Shown: positions 39,627 through 50,917 of the stretch, piece by piece
How the letters are laid out: each line of letters starts with the position of its first letter
Position numbering within the stretch: the first letter of the stretch is position 1
Assembly (NCBI RefSeq): GCF_001424545.1
Contig: NZ_LMQL01000010.1
Coordinates: 174,672 to 238,671 of the forward strand
Length of the DNA stretch: 64,000 bases
Reading direction: 5' to 3'
Source: Ramlibacter sp. Leaf400
Lineage (GTDB): Bacteria > Pseudomonadota > Gammaproteobacteria > Burkholderiales > Burkholderiaceae_C
Position numbers and translations under genes: made by a program
Notes under the pieces: model-generated
What the model was told of the DNA's origin: nothing
What the model saw: only the letters and a program-made list of their open reading frames with translations
Database searches by the model: none

Positions 39627-41716
39627 GCGGGGATGGCGGCGACCACGCCGTACTGCCGGCGCAGGGCCTCCTCGGTGGCCGCGAGCAGGGCCCGGGCCTC
39701 GTCGATCCAGCCGGTGCCTTCGGGCGGCCGTGATTCCAGCCAGTCGCGGTACTTGCGCTTGAGCATGGCGTGCAGCGCCTGCGCTCCCGTTTCGCCGCTC
39801 ACCCCCACCAGCGTGTGCAGGGCCGACTTGGCCCCTTCGGCGTCATCACGGGCCAGGCAGTCGCCGATGTCCTGCAGCAGCCGCCGCATGCCGGTCAGGG
39901 ATTCCGGCAAGAGCTCCTCCATCAGGCCCATGCGGCGGAAATCCTCGAGGCGCGGCAGGTCCAGCAGCGCGGAGGGGGCGGGCGACGGGGCCGCCGCAGG
40001 TGCCGGCAACGGCGCGGCAGGGTCGTGTTCGGACGCCAGCACCCGGCCCAGCGTGCGGCCGAGCATGGCGGCGTCGACCGGCTTGCCCAGCACGGCCTGC
40101 AGCCCGGCGGCCGAAGCCACCTGCTGCACGGCGGGTGAGTCGTTGGCGGTCACGGCCACCACCGGCACGCGCCCGGCGCGGCCGGGCAGGGCGCGCAGGG
40201 CCCGCGTGGTCTGGATGCCGTCCAGGCCCGGCATGTCCACGTCCATGAGCACGGCGTCGGGCACCGTGCCGCTGCCCAGCAGGTCGAGCGCTTGCTGGCC
40301 GTGCTCGGCCTCGAGCACCCGCATGTCCAGCGTCAGGCACAGGGCGCGGAGGATGGAGCGGTTGAGCGCCTGGTCGTCCACCACGAGCACGGTGCGGCCG
40401 GCCAGCGAGGCTTGCGCGGCCTGCGGCGCCAGGGCCTCGGATTGCACGGCGCCTTCCGCCGGCGGGAAGCCGAGCGTGAATTCGGTGAATTCCCCGTATT
40501 GCGAGCGGCAGGCGATCCGGCCGCCCATGCCTTCCATGACGCGGCGGCAGAACGCCAGGCCCAGTCCGGTGCCTTCCGCCTTGCCCGCGGTCTGGAATTC
40601 CTGGAAGAGACGGGAGAGCAGGTCCGGCTCGATGCCGGGGCCGGTGTCGCGGACCACGATGCGCGGCGCCAGACCGCCTTCGACGGTGATCGTGACGGCC
40701 ATCGCCGGATGCAGTGGAACGTAGTACAGCGCGTTCCTCAGCAGGTTGAACAGCACCAGCTCCAGCGCCGTCGGGTCGCCCCGGAAGCTGAAGTCCCCGC
40801 GGGCCTCGATCCGCACCCGGGCGCGCTGCCCTTCATCCTGGTAGGCGTAGGCCTGGACCGCCCGCTCCACGCAGGCCAGGGCCTGGACCGGCCGCTGGGT
40901 GGCCGGGTCCATGGGCGCGGGCTGCAGTTGCTGGAGCGTCAGTTCGATGGCCTGCAGGCCGCGGCTCACGGCATTGCGGCCCTGCTGGACGGTGGCCATC
41001 ACGGCGTGCAGCTGTTCCGCGGCCAGCCGGGCGCCCCCACTCGCCTGGTGCGGGGCGAGCGAAGCGGCGATGCTGTCCAGGGCGTGTCGCACCTGGGCCA
41101 GGGGATTGCGCATCTCGTGGGCGATGGAGCCGGCCAGGCCCGAGTACAGCCGCCGCATGCGTGCCATTTCGGCGCGCTGCTGGCCGTAGTGGGACAAGGC
41201 GCCCGCCGCCACGACCAGGATGGAGGTGACCGCCGCGACGGCGAAGCCCGACGGGATGGGGGTGCCGGGGGGTTCGGTGGCCATGTACGCGACGAGGCTG
41301 CCGGCATAGCCCGCGGCCAGCATCACCACGGCATTGCGCCAGTCGGCCACCAGGATGATCAGGATCGTCGCCATCACCATGTTGACGACCGACAGCGTTC
41401 CGCCCTGGTTCTTCAGCGACGTGAAGGACAGCAGGAACGAGAGGCAGTAGAAAACGACGCCATACGAGTAGGCGAAATAGAAGCGCTTCCACGATGCCGG
41501 CCACCAACGCCGCAATGCCAGGCCGACGCACAGCAGGGTGGCCGCGGCGCGAAGTTCCAGGTCGTCGTAGCGCGGCGGCACCATGGAAGTGCGCCGGAGC
41601 ATGTAGAAAAGGGGGAAGCCGATCGCGCCCATGACGCCGATCCATTGCAGGATCGGCCGGTCCATGTCGTGGTATGAGCGGTAACGCTCGAATAGGCGCT
41701 TGACGAGCCCGTACAT
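39596..41716 (-). CDS. Six-TM hybrid sensor histidine kinase (CqsS/PhcS-like) with one receiver and an HPt domain
   Basis: 706-residue paralogue of the kinase at 26786. Six hydrophobic helices occupy about 23-176. The opening VKRLFERYRSYHDMDRPILQ and the ADWRNAVVML segment align with FSRLFAHYEAYHAYGPPRLK and TDWRNTLAML of the other copy. Transmitter: H200 in IAHEMRNPLAQ, LFNLLRNALYY, RDTGPGIEPD, GTGLGLAFC. One receiver has D492 (LMDVDMPGLDG), and a C-terminal HPt has H634 in ALHTLVGVSGE. The first receiver of the other copy is absent. It lies 81 bp downstream of the intact acyltransferase on the same strand and has no receiver-kinase partner beside it. Confidence 0.88.
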   Translation of the reverse strand: MYGLVKRLFERYRSYHDMDRPILQWIGVMGAIGFPLFYMLRRTSMVPPRYDDLELRAAATLLCVGLALRRWWPASWKRFYFAYSYGVVFYCLSFLLSFTSLKNQGGTLSVVNMVMATILIILVADWRNAVVMLAAGYAGSLVAYMATEPPGTPIPSGFAVAAVTSILVVAAGALSHYGQQRAEMARMRRLYSGLAGSIAHEMRNPLAQVRHALDSIAASLAPHQASGGARLAAEQLHAVMATVQQGRNAVSRGLQAIELTLQQLQPAPMDPATQRPVQALACVERAVQAYAYQDEGQRARVRIEARGDFSFRGDPTALELVLFNLLRNALYYVPLHPAMAVTITVEGGLAPRIVVRDTGPGIEPDLLSRLFQEFQTAGKAEGTGLGLAFCRRVMEGMGGRIACRSQYGEFTEFTLGFPPAEGAVQSEALAPQAAQASLAGRTVLVVDDQALNRSILRALCLTLDMRVLEAEHGQQALDLLGSGTVPDAVLMDVDMPGLDGIQTTRALRALPGRAGRVPVVAVTANDSPAVQQVASAAGLQAVLGKPVDAAMLGRTLGRVLASEHDPAAPLPAPAAAPSPAPSALLDLPRLEDFRRMGLMEELLPESLTGMRRLLQDIGDCLARDDAEGAKSALHTLVGVSGETGAQALHAMLKRKYRDWLESRPPEGTGWIDEARALLAATEEALRRQYGVVAAIPAQTSSDSLRV

Positions 41717-41797
41717 CCTTCCCCCCCGGGGAGCCTGAGCTCCTCTTTGCTTGTTGACTCTAGCAGTTCCAGCTTACGGTTCCCGTACGCCATTCGT

Positions 41798-42454
41798 TCA
41801 CGCGTGCAGCATCTGACGCTGGGCCGGGACCATGCCGGGCGAGGCGACCTTCAGCGCGGCGGCGACCGCATTCACCTCGCCATGGATCAGGGCGCAATCC
41901 TTGCCGGTGCCGGTGGTGCAGGTGGTGTGGATCTTGAAACCGAAGCGGCGGAACAACCGCGTCATGCGCATGTGGCAGGAAGCGTGCAGGTGCTGGACTT
42001 CGGCGTTCTGCAGCAGTTCCAGGAAGGCCAGCGTCATGCAGCGGGGGAGCAGCTCCGCGTTGCGGTGCTCCGGGGCCATGATCAGGCGGCCGACCTCCCA
42101 GCTGTCCGCGCCCACCAGCACGGTGCCGGCGCTGGCGTGCGACCAGAAGCGCTCGGTCAGCGTCACGCCATGGCCGGCGGGGATGAAGCGGATGGTGCCG
42201 ATGGGCTCGGCGCCGCGCATGATGGCCAGCACCACGCCCAGGTCGTCCTTGACGTCCTCGAGCGCGGCCATGCCGGGGTCCACCTCGTACTCGGTCTGCA
42301 CGTCGGCCTGTTGCCGCAGGTGGGTCACGAGCCGGCGGTCCGCCGCGCTGCTCAACACCGTCGCGCTCAGTTCGTCCGGACCCTGCCAGGGCGTGTCGCC
42401 CATGGACCACGGAGCCGGGAAGCCTGCGCGAAGGGTGTTGTTGCGAAATTCCAT
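41798..42454 (-). CDS. GNAT/LuxI-like N-acyltransferase, putative autoinducer synthase
   Basis: 218-residue soluble protein. The core resembles acyl-homoserine-lactone synthases in motif order: IGTIRFIPAGHG with R89, WEVGRLIMAPEHR with E120 and R123, then HMRMTRLFRRFGFKIH, like the VTxxxMERxLRRAGW segment of LuxI. It could equally be a related GNAT such as the LuxI-like acyltransferases of exosortase systems. It is intact, unlike its paralogue at 26059, and precedes a six-TM hybrid kinase on the same strand. Its start is divergent from the hydratase/dehydrogenase gene across a 205-bp gap holding a palindrome. Product unknown. Confidence 0.72.
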   Translation of the reverse strand: MEFRNNTLRAGFPAPWSMGDTPWQGPDELSATVLSSAADRRLVTHLRQQADVQTEYEVDPGMAALEDVKDDLGVVLAIMRGAEPIGTIRFIPAGHGVTLTERFWSHASAGTVLVGADSWEVGRLIMAPEHRNAELLPRCMTLAFLELLQNAEVQHLHASCHMRMTRLFRRFGFKIHTTCTTGTGKDCALIHGEVNAVAAALKVASPGMVPAQRQMLHA

Positions 42455-42620
42455 TTTTCTCTCTCCTGGTTTGGGTGTGTTAGGTGCCGAGAATGCCGAC
42501 ACCCAGCCATTCTCTGTCTCAACGGTGTCCGGCGCATCGGTGCTGGCGCCGGTCGGGTTTGTCCCTCCCGCGACAAGCGCCTGGTTCCGGGGCAACATGA
42601 GGTCCCTAGAATTCCGAAAT

Positions 42621-42634
42621 AGAACGATCGTTCT
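42621..42634. promoter_or_regulatory. 14-bp perfect palindrome, candidate TetR-type operator
   Basis: AGAACGATCGTTCT reads the same on both strands and lies 25 bp before the ATG at 42660, in the divergent gap with the acyltransferase. TAGAAT at 42607-42612 could be a -10 box, placing the palindrome on the start point. Fatty-acid genes are often controlled by TetR-type repressors with such sites; the regulator is not in the window. Confidence 0.45.
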
Positions 42635-42659
42635 TTTCTCTTTTCCGAAGGAAGCATCC

Positions 42660-44762
<2,103 letters not shown>

Positions 44763-44799
44763 CGACGCCCGGCGGGCCGGCGCGGCCCGCCAAGCCTGA

Positions 44800-46275
44800 A
44801 TGATCAAGCGCACCCTCCTCGCGGTCCTCGGCCTGCTGCTGCTGCTCGTGGCAGGCGTGGCCGCGAACACTTGGCGCCAGGGCTCGCGCCAGCTCGACGT
44901 GCCGCCGGCCGCGGCGCTGGCGGTCGACGAGAAGGCGGTCGCGGAGAAGCTGGCCGGCGCGGTGCGCTTTCGGACCATCGCCAGCCACGACGACCCCAAT
45001 GCCAGCGCCGACGAGTTCCGCAAGCTCCACGCCTTCCTGCGCGAGCGCTTCCCGCGCGTGCACCAGCAGCTCAAGCTCGAAGTGGTGGGCGGCTACAGCC
45101 TGCTCTACACCTGGACCGGCACGGACCCCAAGGCCCCGCCGGTGCTGCTGATGGCGCACCAGGACGTGGTGCCCGTGTCGCCCGGCACCGAAGACAAGTG
45201 GCAGGCCCCGCCTTTCGCCGGCGCCATCCAGGGTGGCTTCGTCTGGGGCCGCGGCGCCTGGGACGACAAGAGCCGCGTGATCGCGCAGCTCGAGGCGGTC
45301 GAGATGCTGCTGGCCAATGGCTTCCAGCCGCGGCAGGGCATCTACCTCGCTTTCGGCCACGACGAGGAGATCAGCGGACTGCGCGGCGCGCTGGCCATCG
45401 TCAAGCACTTGCAGCAGCGGCAGGTGCGCCTCGAGTTCGTGCTCGACGAAGGTTCGGTGATCACCGAGGGCATCATCCCCGGCATCACCAGGCCGGTCGC
45501 GCTGATCGGCCTGGCCGAGAAGGGCTACGCCTCCGTGGCGCTCAAGTCGAGCGGCACGCCCGGCCACTCGTCGATGCCGCCGGTGGGCGGCACCAGCGCC
45601 ATCGGCCAGCTCGCCGCCGCGCTGCACCGGCTGGACACCGAGCAGCGGCCCGCCGCGCTCAAGGGCGTGGGCCGCGAGATGTTCGAGACATTGGCCCCGG
45701 AGTTCGCCGGCTTCCAGCGCGTGGCCCTGTCCAACCTCTGGCTGTTCGAGCCGGTCGTGCGGCGGCAGCTGGAGAAGGCGCATTCCACCAACGCCCTGCT
45801 GCGCACGACCACGGCCCTGACCATCGTGAACGCCGGCAACAAGGACAACGTGCTGCCCGGCCAGGCCGAGGCGGTGGTCAATTTCCGGCTGCTGCCCGGT
45901 GACACCACCGCCGGTATGGTGGAGCACGTGCGAAGCAAGGCCGGCCCCGACGTGCAGGTGACGCTGCTGCCCGGCGCCGGGAACCCCTCGCGCATCTCGC
46001 GCACCGACACGCCGGCCTTCCAGGCGCTCGCGCGGACGCTGCGCTCGCAGTTCCCCGGCATCGTGGTGTCGCCCAGCCTCGTGCTCACCGGCACCGATTC
46101 GCACCACTACGAGCCCGTGGCCGACCACATCTACCGCTTTGCGCCGGTGCGCGTGAAGTCCGACGACCTGAGCCGCCTGCACGGCATCAACGAACGCATC
46201 TCCACCGCCAACCTGGCCGAGCTGGTGCGCTTTTATCACCAGCTCCTGCGCAACCTGAACGCGCAGCCCACCTGA
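44800..46275 (+). CDS. M20 family metallopeptidase, membrane-anchored or exported
   Basis: 491-residue M20-type carboxypeptidase or amidohydrolase. One N-terminal hydrophobic segment ([20 protein letters not shown], residues 5-24) anchors it to the membrane or exports it. The di-zinc site is recognisable: [10 protein letters not shown] with H120 and D122, GRGAWDDK with D155, and GHDEEISG with the catalytic E189 and ligand E190. The dimerisation domain contains [10 protein letters not shown]. It resembles the carboxypeptidase S/PM20D1 group, which handles N-acyl amino acids, so a link to the surrounding lipid genes is possible but unproven. Confidence 0.88.
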   Translation: MIKRTLLAVLGLLLLLVAGVAANTWRQGSRQLDVPPAAALAVDEKAVAEKLAGAVRFRTIASHDDPNASADEFRKLHAFLRERFPRVHQQLKLEVVGGYSLLYTWTGTDPKAPPVLLMAHQDVVPVSPGTEDKWQAPPFAGAIQGGFVWGRGAWDDKSRVIAQLEAVEMLLANGFQPRQGIYLAFGHDEEISGLRGALAIVKHLQQRQVRLEFVLDEGSVITEGIIPGITRPVALIGLAEKGYASVALKSSGTPGHSSMPPVGGTSAIGQLAAALHRLDTEQRPAALKGVGREMFETLAPEFAGFQRVALSNLWLFEPVVRRQLEKAHSTNALLRTTTALTIVNAGNKDNVLPGQAEAVVNFRLLPGDTTAGMVEHVRSKAGPDVQVTLLPGAGNPSRISRTDTPAFQALARTLRSQFPGIVVSPSLVLTGTDSHHYEPVADHIYRFAPVRVKSDDLSRLHGINERISTANLAELVRFYHQLLRNLNAQPT

Positions 46276-46297
46276 TTCCTCCCACGAAAGGCCCACC

Positions 46298-47473
46298 ATG
46301 ACCAACGCTGTCATCGTCTCCACCGCCCGCACGCCCCTGACCAAGAGCTGGAAGGGCGCGTTCAACATGACGCACGGCGCCACGCTGGGCGGCCACGCCG
46401 TCAAGAACGCCGTGCAGCGCGCCGGCATCGAACCCGGCGCCATCGAGGACGTGCTGATGGGCTGCGCCAACCCCGAGGGCGCCACCGGCGCCAACATCGC
46501 CCGCCAGATCGCGCTGATGGCCGACCTGCCGATCACGGTGTCGGGCGCCACCGTCAACCGCTTCTGCTCCTCGGGCCTGCAGACCATCGCCATGGCCAGC
46601 CAGCGCGTGATCGCGGGGGAGGGTGACGTCTACGTGGCCGGCGGCGTGGAGAGCATCTCCTGCGTGCAGCAGGAGATGAACCAGCACATGCTGCGCGACC
46701 TCGAGCTGGACAGGAAGAAGCCCGAGATCTACTGGTCCATGCTGCAGACCGCCGAACAGGTGGCCAAGCGCTACAACATCGGCCGCGACCGCATGGACGA
46801 GTACGGCGCGGCCAGCCAGCAGAGGGCCTGCGCGGCCCAGGAGGCCGGCAAGTTCAAGGACGAGATCGCGCCGATCACCGTCAAGGCCGGCGTGGCCGAC
46901 CCGCAGATGGGCCTGCGCACCAAGGAGGTCACGGTCAGCCAGGACGAAGGCCTGCGCCCCGGCACCACCCAGGAAAGCATCGCCGGCATCAAGCCGGCCC
47001 TGCCGGGCGGCGTGATCACTGCCGGCAACGCCAGCCAGTTCTCCGACGGCGCCGGCGCCTGCGTGGTGGTGAGCGAGGAGTACGCCAGCCGCCACAACCT
47101 CAAGCCCATCGGCCGCTTCCTCGGCTTCGCGGTGGCCGGTTGCGAGCCCGACGAGATGGGCATCGGCCCGGTGTTCGCCGTCCCCAAGGTGCTCAAGAAG
47201 CTGGGCCTGAAGGTGGACGACATCGACCTGTGGGAGCTGAACGAAGCCTTCGCGGTGCAGGTGCTCTACTGCCGCGACAAGCTGGGCATCCCGGCCGACC
47301 GCCTGAACGTCAACGGCGGCGCCATCGCCGTGGGCCACCCCTATGGCGTCTCGGGCCAGCGACTCACCGGCCATGCCCTGATCGAGGGCAAGCGCCGCGG
47401 CGCGAAGAAGGTCGTGGTGACCATGTGCATCGGCGGCGGCATGGGCGCGGCCGGCGTGTTCGAAGTCCTCTGA
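46298..47473 (+). CDS. Acetyl-CoA C-acyltransferase (thiolase)
   Basis: Thiolytic cleavage of 3-ketoacyl-CoA, the last beta-oxidation step. The 391-residue protein has the nucleophile C90 in [18 protein letters not shown], the HPYGVSG loop where HPxGxSG is usual, and the second cysteine C377 in [10 protein letters not shown]. It follows the M20 gene by 22 bp with a good AAAGG ribosome site. With the hydratase/dehydrogenase and acyl-CoA dehydrogenase nearby it supplies a full beta-oxidation set. FadA-type rather than biosynthetic PhaA is likely from context. Confidence 0.93.
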   Translation: MTNAVIVSTARTPLTKSWKGAFNMTHGATLGGHAVKNAVQRAGIEPGAIEDVLMGCANPEGATGANIARQIALMADLPITVSGATVNRFCSSGLQTIAMASQRVIAGEGDVYVAGGVESISCVQQEMNQHMLRDLELDRKKPEIYWSMLQTAEQVAKRYNIGRDRMDEYGAASQQRACAAQEAGKFKDEIAPITVKAGVADPQMGLRTKEVTVSQDEGLRPGTTQESIAGIKPALPGGVITAGNASQFSDGAGACVVVSEEYASRHNLKPIGRFLGFAVAGCEPDEMGIGPVFAVPKVLKKLGLKVDDIDLWELNEAFAVQVLYCRDKLGIPADRLNVNGGAIAVGHPYGVSGQRLTGHALIEGKRRGAKKVVVTMCIGGGMGAAGVFEVL

Positions 47474-47500
47474 CGCCAACCGCCAACCACGCCCCAACCC

Positions 47501-47588
47501 GTCATTCCCGCGAAGGCGGGAATCCAGGGCTCCCGCCTTCCGGCCGCGTCGAAGGGAAGCCCTGGATCCCCGCCTCCGCGGGGATGAC
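47501..47588. repeat. Inverted-repeat element, copy 4
   Basis: Arms GTCATTCCCGCGAAGGCGGG and the near complement ending CCGCGGGGATGAC. It lies between the thiolase stop and the next start at 47601, within genes of one direction. Confidence 0.9.
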
Positions 47589-47600
47589 GAAGAAAGAGAC

Positions 47601-49433
47601 ATGTCCTCGCTCCGTCCCACCCTCGACTTCCTGCTGTACGACTGGCTCCAGGTCGACCAGCTCTCGCAGCGCCCGCGCTTTTCCGAGCACACGCGAGAGA
47701 CCTTCGACGCGGTGCTCGACACCTGCGAGCGCATCGCCCGCGAGAAGTACGCGCCGCACAACCGGCTGGTGGACACCGAGGAGCCGCGCTTGGACGGCGA
47801 GAAGGTGGTCCTGCCGGCCGCAACGAAGGCCGCGTGGCAGGCCTATGCCGGGTCCGGCATGCTCAGCGCCGCGCAGGACTACGACGTGGGCGGCATGCAG
47901 CTGCCCTACACCGTGGAAGCGGCGGCAGGCGCCTTCTTCGCCGTGGCCTCGGTCAGCATCGGCGGCGGCCTGCTCACGGTGGGCAACGCCAACCTGCTGA
48001 TGGCGCACGGCACGGACCTGCAGAAGGAAGTCTTCGCGCTCAACGAGTTCAACGGCCGCTTCTCCGGGACCATGTGCCTGTCCGAGCCGCAGGCCGGCTC
48101 CTCGCTCTCGGACGTGGCCACGCGGGCGACGCCCGACGGTGCGGACTTCGAGAGCGACCCGCTGGGGCCGCGGTACAGGCTGCGCGGCAACAAGATGTGG
48201 ATCTCGGCCGGCGAGCACGAGCTCACCGAGAACATCGTCCACCTGGTGCTGGCCAAGATCCCGGGCGAGGACGGCAAGCTGGTGCCCGGCACGCGCGGCA
48301 TCTCGCTCTTCGTCGTGCCCAAGAAGCTGGTCGGCCCGGACGGCCAGCTCACGGGTGAGCGCAACGACATCGCGCTGGCCGGCCTGAACCACAAGCTGGG
48401 CTGGCGCGGCACCACCAACACGCTGCTGAATTTCGGCGAAGGCAAGTTCCCGGTTCGCGGTGGCGCGGGCGCCATCGGCTACCTCGTGGGGCAGCCGGGC
48501 CAGGGCCTGCGCTGCATGTTCCACATGATGAACGAGGCCCGCATCGGCATCGGCATGGCCGCCACGGCGCTGGGCCTGGCCGGCTACTACGCCTCCCTGG
48601 ACTACGCGAAGCAGCGTCCCCAGGGCCGGCCGGTCGGACCCGCGGGCAAGGACCCGGCGCAGCCCCAGGTGCGCATCATCGAACACGCCGACGTCAAGCG
48701 CATGCTGCTCGCGCAGAAGTCGTACGGGGAGGGCGCGCTGGCCCTGATGCTGTACTGCGCCCGGCTGGTGGACGAGCAGCACACCGGTTCGCCCGAGGCG
48801 GCCGACGAGGCGCGCCTGCTGCTGGAGGTGCTGACGCCCATCGCCAAGAGCTGGCCCAGCGAGAACTGCCTCGAAGCCAACTCGCTGGCCATCCAGGTCC
48901 ACGGCGGCTACGGCTACACCCGCGACTTCCCGGTGGAGCAGTACTGGCGCGACCAGCGGCTGAACATGATCCACGAGGGCACGCACGGCATCCAGGCCGC
49001 CGACCTGCTGGGGCGCAAGGTGGTGATGGAAGGTGGCCGCGGCCTGCAGCTGCTGGCCGGCCGCATCAACGCGACGATCGAGGCGGCGCTGCACCGGCCG
49101 CACCTGGCGGAACACGCGAACGCGCTCGCGAAGGCGCTCCAACGGGTCGGCGCCGCCACCAAGGCGGCCTGGGCTCCGGGCGACGCCACCGCGGCGCTGG
49201 CGAACGCGGTGCCGTACATGCAGGCCTTCGGCCACCTGGTGCTCGCCTGGACCTGGCTGGACGTGCTGCTCACCGTGCCGGCGCAGGGGGAAAGCCGCTC
49301 GCCGGCGGACGTGGGCCGCATCCACGCGGCGCGCTACTTCTTCCACTACGAGCTGCCGAAGGTCCCCGCCTGGCTGGCCGTGGTCGAGAGCCGCGACCCC
49401 ACCTGCGCGCAGATGCCGGAAGAGGCCTTCTGA
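47601..49433 (+). CDS. Acyl-CoA dehydrogenase (DmdC-like long form)
   Basis: 610-residue FAD enzyme that introduces the alpha-beta double bond in acyl-CoA. Visible parts are the N-terminal helical domain, the central beta domain MCLSEPQAGSSLSDV...MWISAGEHE, and the helical C-domain with MFHMMNEARIGIGMAA. The segment VHGGYGYTRDFPVEQYWRDQRLNMIHEGTHGIQ carries the Arg and Glu usual for this group. A further C-terminal domain of about 120 residues follows. The length and extra domain fit the 3-methylmercaptopropionyl-CoA dehydrogenase-like group, common in Comamonadaceae. Real substrate unknown. Confidence 0.92.
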   Translation: MSSLRPTLDFLLYDWLQVDQLSQRPRFSEHTRETFDAVLDTCERIAREKYAPHNRLVDTEEPRLDGEKVVLPAATKAAWQAYAGSGMLSAAQDYDVGGMQLPYTVEAAAGAFFAVASVSIGGGLLTVGNANLLMAHGTDLQKEVFALNEFNGRFSGTMCLSEPQAGSSLSDVATRATPDGADFESDPLGPRYRLRGNKMWISAGEHELTENIVHLVLAKIPGEDGKLVPGTRGISLFVVPKKLVGPDGQLTGERNDIALAGLNHKLGWRGTTNTLLNFGEGKFPVRGGAGAIGYLVGQPGQGLRCMFHMMNEARIGIGMAATALGLAGYYASLDYAKQRPQGRPVGPAGKDPAQPQVRIIEHADVKRMLLAQKSYGEGALALMLYCARLVDEQHTGSPEAADEARLLLEVLTPIAKSWPSENCLEANSLAIQVHGGYGYTRDFPVEQYWRDQRLNMIHEGTHGIQAADLLGRKVVMEGGRGLQLLAGRINATIEAALHRPHLAEHANALAKALQRVGAATKAAWAPGDATAALANAVPYMQAFGHLVLAWTWLDVLLTVPAQGESRSPADVGRIHAARYFFHYELPKVPAWLAVVESRDPTCAQMPEEAF

Positions 49434-49435
49434 GC

Positions 49436-49675
49436 ATGGCCTCGGCGCGCGCCCTGGCCTGGATCGAGCGACTGGTCTGGCTCCTCATCTATGGCGGCGT
49501 GATCGCCATCATCCTGGGCGTCGCCACCGGCGGGCGGCACCTGGTGGCCGGCTGGTCGCTCGGGGTGCTCGGCGGCATCGCCGTCGCCGCCGGCGTGGTG
49601 CTGGTCTGGGTGCGTTCTCGCCTGCGCGAGACACCGCCCGGCGGCGCACAATCTTCCACTGAAAAACAACCCTAG
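49436..49675 (+). CDS. Small two-TM membrane protein
   Basis: 79-residue hypothetical protein with two hydrophobic helices (LVWLLIYGGVIAIILGVAT, about 13-31, and LGVLGGIAVAAGVVLVWV, about 42-59) and a hydrophilic tail ending QSSTEKQP. It starts 2 bp after the acyl-CoA dehydrogenase stop and ends 9 bp before the SDR gene, so it is embedded in the operon. No family recognised; a membrane helper or simply a small inner-membrane protein. Confidence 0.75.
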   Translation: MASARALAWIERLVWLLIYGGVIAIILGVATGGRHLVAGWSLGVLGGIAVAAGVVLVWVRSRLRETPPGGAQSSTEKQP

Positions 49676-49684
49676 AGAGACGCG

Positions 49685-50476
49685 ATGACCCGCACCACCC
49701 AGCAACTGTTCGACCTCACGGGCAAGACCGCGCTCGTCACCGGCGGCTCGCGCGGCCTGGGCCTGCAGATGGCGCATGCGCTGGGCGAGGCGGGCGCGAA
49801 GATCATGCTGAGTTCGCGCAAGGCCGGCGACCTGGAGGAGGCCGCGGCCGAGCTGCAGGCGGCCGGCATCGACACCCGCTGGATCGCCGCCGACGCTTCC
49901 AGGGAGGAGGACATCCGCCGCCTGGCCGACGAGACGCTGCAGCGCATGGGCGACGTCCACATCCTGGTGAACAACGCGGGAGCCGCCTGGGGCGCGCCGG
50001 CCGAGGACCACCCGGTCGAGGCCTGGGACAAGCTGATGAACCTCAACGTGCGGGGCTACTTCATCCTCAGCCAGCACCTGGCCAAGAAGAGCATGATCCC
50101 GGCGCGCTACGGCCGGATCATCAACATCGCCTCGATCGCCGGCCTGGGCGGCAACCCGCCCGAGATGCAGACCCTGGCCTACAACACATCCAAGGGCGCG
50201 GTCATCAACTTCACCCGCGCGCTCGGCTGCGAATGGGGCAAGTACGGCATCACGGTCAACGCCATCTGCCCGGGCTTCTTCCCCAGCAGGATGACGCGCG
50301 GCACGCTGGAGCGGCTGGGCGAGGACGCGCTGGCCGCGCACGCGCCGCTGCAGAGGCTGGGCGACGACGAGGACCTCAAGGGCACGACCCTGCTGTTCGC
50401 CTCCGACGCCGGCAAGCACATCACCGGCCAGTGGCTGGCGGTGGACGGCGGCGTCAGCGTGGTCACGGGGGGCTAG
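49685..50476 (+). CDS. Short-chain dehydrogenase/reductase
   Basis: 263-residue classical SDR. Cofactor motif TGGSRGLG (19-26), NNAG at 96-99, catalytic S150, Y166 and K170 (IASIAG; YNTSK), and AICPGFFPSRM after it. The C-terminal WLAVDGGVSVV is standard. The R in the Gly-rich motif hints at NADP(H). It lies between the two-TM protein and a thioesterase in the lipid operon and could act on a 3-hydroxy- or 3-ketoacyl thioester. Its stop directly abuts the next ATG. Confidence 0.9.
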   Translation: MTRTTQQLFDLTGKTALVTGGSRGLGLQMAHALGEAGAKIMLSSRKAGDLEEAAAELQAAGIDTRWIAADASREEDIRRLADETLQRMGDVHILVNNAGAAWGAPAEDHPVEAWDKLMNLNVRGYFILSQHLAKKSMIPARYGRIINIASIAGLGGNPPEMQTLAYNTSKGAVINFTRALGCEWGKYGITVNAICPGFFPSRMTRGTLERLGEDALAAHAPLQRLGDDEDLKGTTLLFASDAGKHITGQWLAVDGGVSVVTGG

Positions 50477-50908
50477 ATGGCAGGCTTCGGCGTCAAGATC
50501 CCCTTTGTCGACCACCTGGGCTTCGAGCTCACCCGCTTCGAAGGCGGCGAGTCGGAGATCGTCTACGAGCCGCGCCCGGAGCACCTGAACTCTTTCGGCG
50601 TGGTGCATGGCGGCGCTTCGATGACGCTGCACGACGTGTCCATGGCCACGGCCGCGCGCAGCGTCGAGCAGTCCATGGGCGTGGTGACCATCGAAATGAA
50701 GACCACCTTCATGCAGCCCGCCCGCGGCCGGCTGACGGCCAAGGGGCGGCTGGTCCACCGCACGGCCACCATGGCCTTCACCGAATCCACGATCTACGAC
50801 GAGGCGGGCCGTGCCTGCGCCCATGCCACCGGCACCTTCAAGTACGTGCCGCGGCTGCCGATCGGGCCCAGGAGCACGCAACAGCTCGACGTGATCCGCA
50901 CCGACTAG
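50477..50908 (+). CDS. PaaI-type hotdog-fold thioesterase
   Basis: 143-residue hotdog protein of the PaaI/YdiI group, which hydrolyses acyl- or aroyl-CoA. The catalytic loop HLNSFGVVHGGASMTLHDVSM (around residues 36-56) carries the conserved HGG and D/E-rich helix. TIEMKTTFMQPARGRLTAKG and AHATGTFKYVP complete the fold. It starts on the base after the SDR stop, with its ribosome site inside the SDR gene, so translation is coupled. Confidence 0.9.
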   Translation: MAGFGVKIPFVDHLGFELTRFEGGESEIVYEPRPEHLNSFGVVHGGASMTLHDVSMATAARSVEQSMGVVTIEMKTTFMQPARGRLTAKGRLVHRTATMAFTESTIYDEAGRACAHATGTFKYVPRLPIGPRSTQQLDVIRTD

Positions 50909-50917
50909 GAGACAGCA

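Noticed and set aside
41747..42622. Plus-strand open frame of 291 codons over the intact acyltransferase
   Set aside because: No recognisable domain and antisense to a protein aligning with the 26 kb paralogue.
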